Source: Akkermansia muciniphila
GTDB lineage: Bacteria > Verrucomicrobiota > Verrucomicrobiia > Chthoniobacterales > Chthoniobacteraceae
Reading direction: 5' to 3'
NCBI GenBank assembly: GCA_945906945.1
Contig: CAMDSZ010000003.1
Location: forward strand, 1 to 43,476
Length of the DNA: 43,476 nt
Both the position numbers and the translations under genes were made by a program. Below the pieces are notes generated by a model that did no database searches, was not told the origin of the DNA, and saw nothing but the letters and a program-made list of their open reading frames with translations. Shown piece by piece: positions 43,051 to 43,476 of the stretch. Within the stretch, counting starts at the first letter, position 1, and every line of letters starts with the position of its first letter.

Positions 43051-43476
43051 TCACCGGCTCGTTGGTTGCGCCGAATCGAACTGGGAACGGTAAATTGTTG
43101 ATCGCCCGCTGACCCAATGCGCCACAAAGCAGCACGCTGAAAAGTACAGCGCGAATCCGGTTCCGAAGAGTTCGCAGCCCATGATCGCGCAGGCAATCGG
43201 CGTGTGACTCGCTGCTGCAAACACGCTCGCCAGTCCAAGCGCCGCGAACAAATCAGGAGGAGCGGAGGCAAATCCGGAGATGGAGTGCCCGAGCGATGCG
43301 CCGATAAAAAAGAGCGGAGTGACCTCGCCCCCTTTGAATCCAAAACTCAGCGTGCAGATCGTAAAAATCGCCTTCCAAAACCACGGCCAAGACGAGAGGT
43401 CGCCGGATGTGAAAAAAGAGGAAATCGTCAGCGCATTGGGGTCGGTCGAGAAGGTTCCGAGGCCCAAGTATTGATC
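43051..43476 (-). CDS. CLC-family chloride/anion channel-like protein (partial, C-terminal part)
   Basis: The frame is open from the right edge of the window, with about 141 C-terminal residues ending STIYRSQFDSAQPTSR. YLGLGTFSTD (after the edge) and GFKGGEVTPLFFIGASLGHSISG are the late CLC signature (the GGxxxPLFxIGAxxG helix region), followed by helices LFAALGLASVFAAASHTPIACAIMG and FALYFSACCFVAHWVSG. CLC proteins are dimeric anion channels or anion/proton exchangers. GGEVTP instead of the common GxFxP seems closest to CLC subgroups including fluoride exporters; the diagnostic N-terminal motifs are outside the window, so the ion is undecided. It lies 76 nt upstream of the sulfatase, same strand. 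Confidence 0.75.
   Translation of the reverse strand, partial: DQYLGLGTFSTDPNALTISSFFTSGDLSSWPWFWKAIFTICTLSFGFKGGEVTPLFFIGASLGHSISGFASAPPDLFAALGLASVFAAASHTPIACAIMGCELFGTGFALYFSACCFVAHWVSGRSTIYRSQFDSAQPTSR

Overview
The window is about 43.5 kb of moderately GC-rich, densely coding bacterial chromosome, almost certainly from the phylum Verrucomicrobiota, possibly a Chthoniobacter/Spartobacteria-like lineage. This is inferred from gene content: a planctomycete/verrucomicrobial-type DUF1549/DUF1553 - PPC-domain - cytochrome/WD40 - DUF1501 operon, a CXPSR sulfatase, a verrucomicrobial-type atpB with an N-terminal signal-like extension, and two secreted helical-repeat proteins built on DPxxA units. 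No rRNA, insertion sequence, prophage or CRISPR array is visible, and the gene set is mostly housekeeping.

Layout. 1-5776 (minus): four-gene exported PSCyt-type operon, cut at its 3' end by the window edge. 6049-7431 (plus): a ZIP-like metal transporter with a cyclic-nucleotide-binding domain inserted between its two membrane halves. 7557-8915 (minus): an alkaline-phosphatase-superfamily phosphodiesterase. 9055-12351 (plus): a small DUF883-like membrane protein, then two tandem exported helical-repeat proteins. 12550-18610 (plus): proteostasis block tig-clpP-clpX-ctpA-tsaD. 18607-19488 (minus): polyprenyl (farnesyl) diphosphate synthase. 19631-22778 (plus): translation block with a consensus-like promoter, tRNA-Thr(GGU), tuf, terminator, tRNA-Trp(CCA), secE, nusG, rplK and a strong terminator exactly where rplA would be expected. 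22868-25241 (plus): GT4 glycogen/maltose-1-phosphate synthase and obg. 25291-32303 (plus): complete F1Fo ATP synthase operon atpBEFHAGDC, preceded by a perfect TTGTGAA-N4-TTCACAA dyad. 32361-36120 (minus): gltX-aroE-FGGY kinase with an intrinsic terminator. 36294-41416 (plus): serA-pepA, a LOG-family protein, and an overlapping clpS-DUF2017 pair. 41442-43476 (minus): sulfatase and a truncated CLC-type channel/transporter.

Working together: the tig/clpPX/ctpA and clpS genes cover nascent-chain folding and regulated proteolysis. The tRNA/tuf/secE/nusG/rplK block supplies elongation, secretion and transcription-translation coupling. The atp operon provides energy conversion, and its upstream dyad suggests redox (Rex) or CRP/FNR-family control. 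Shine-Dalgarno sequences are missing in front of most genes, and the clpP and DUF1549 starts lie 7-9 nt after -10-like hexamers, so non-canonical (A/C-rich leader or leaderless) initiation is likely common in this genome.

The items most worth following up are the cNMP-gated ZIP fusion (6049-7431), the Rex/CRP-like operator before the ATP synthase (25291-25308), the rplK/rplA disconnection, the internal deletion in the cytochrome-WD40 protein, and GC-rich intercistronic hairpins inside the atp operon. All assignments come from reading the sequence and from memory of the families; no database search was run.
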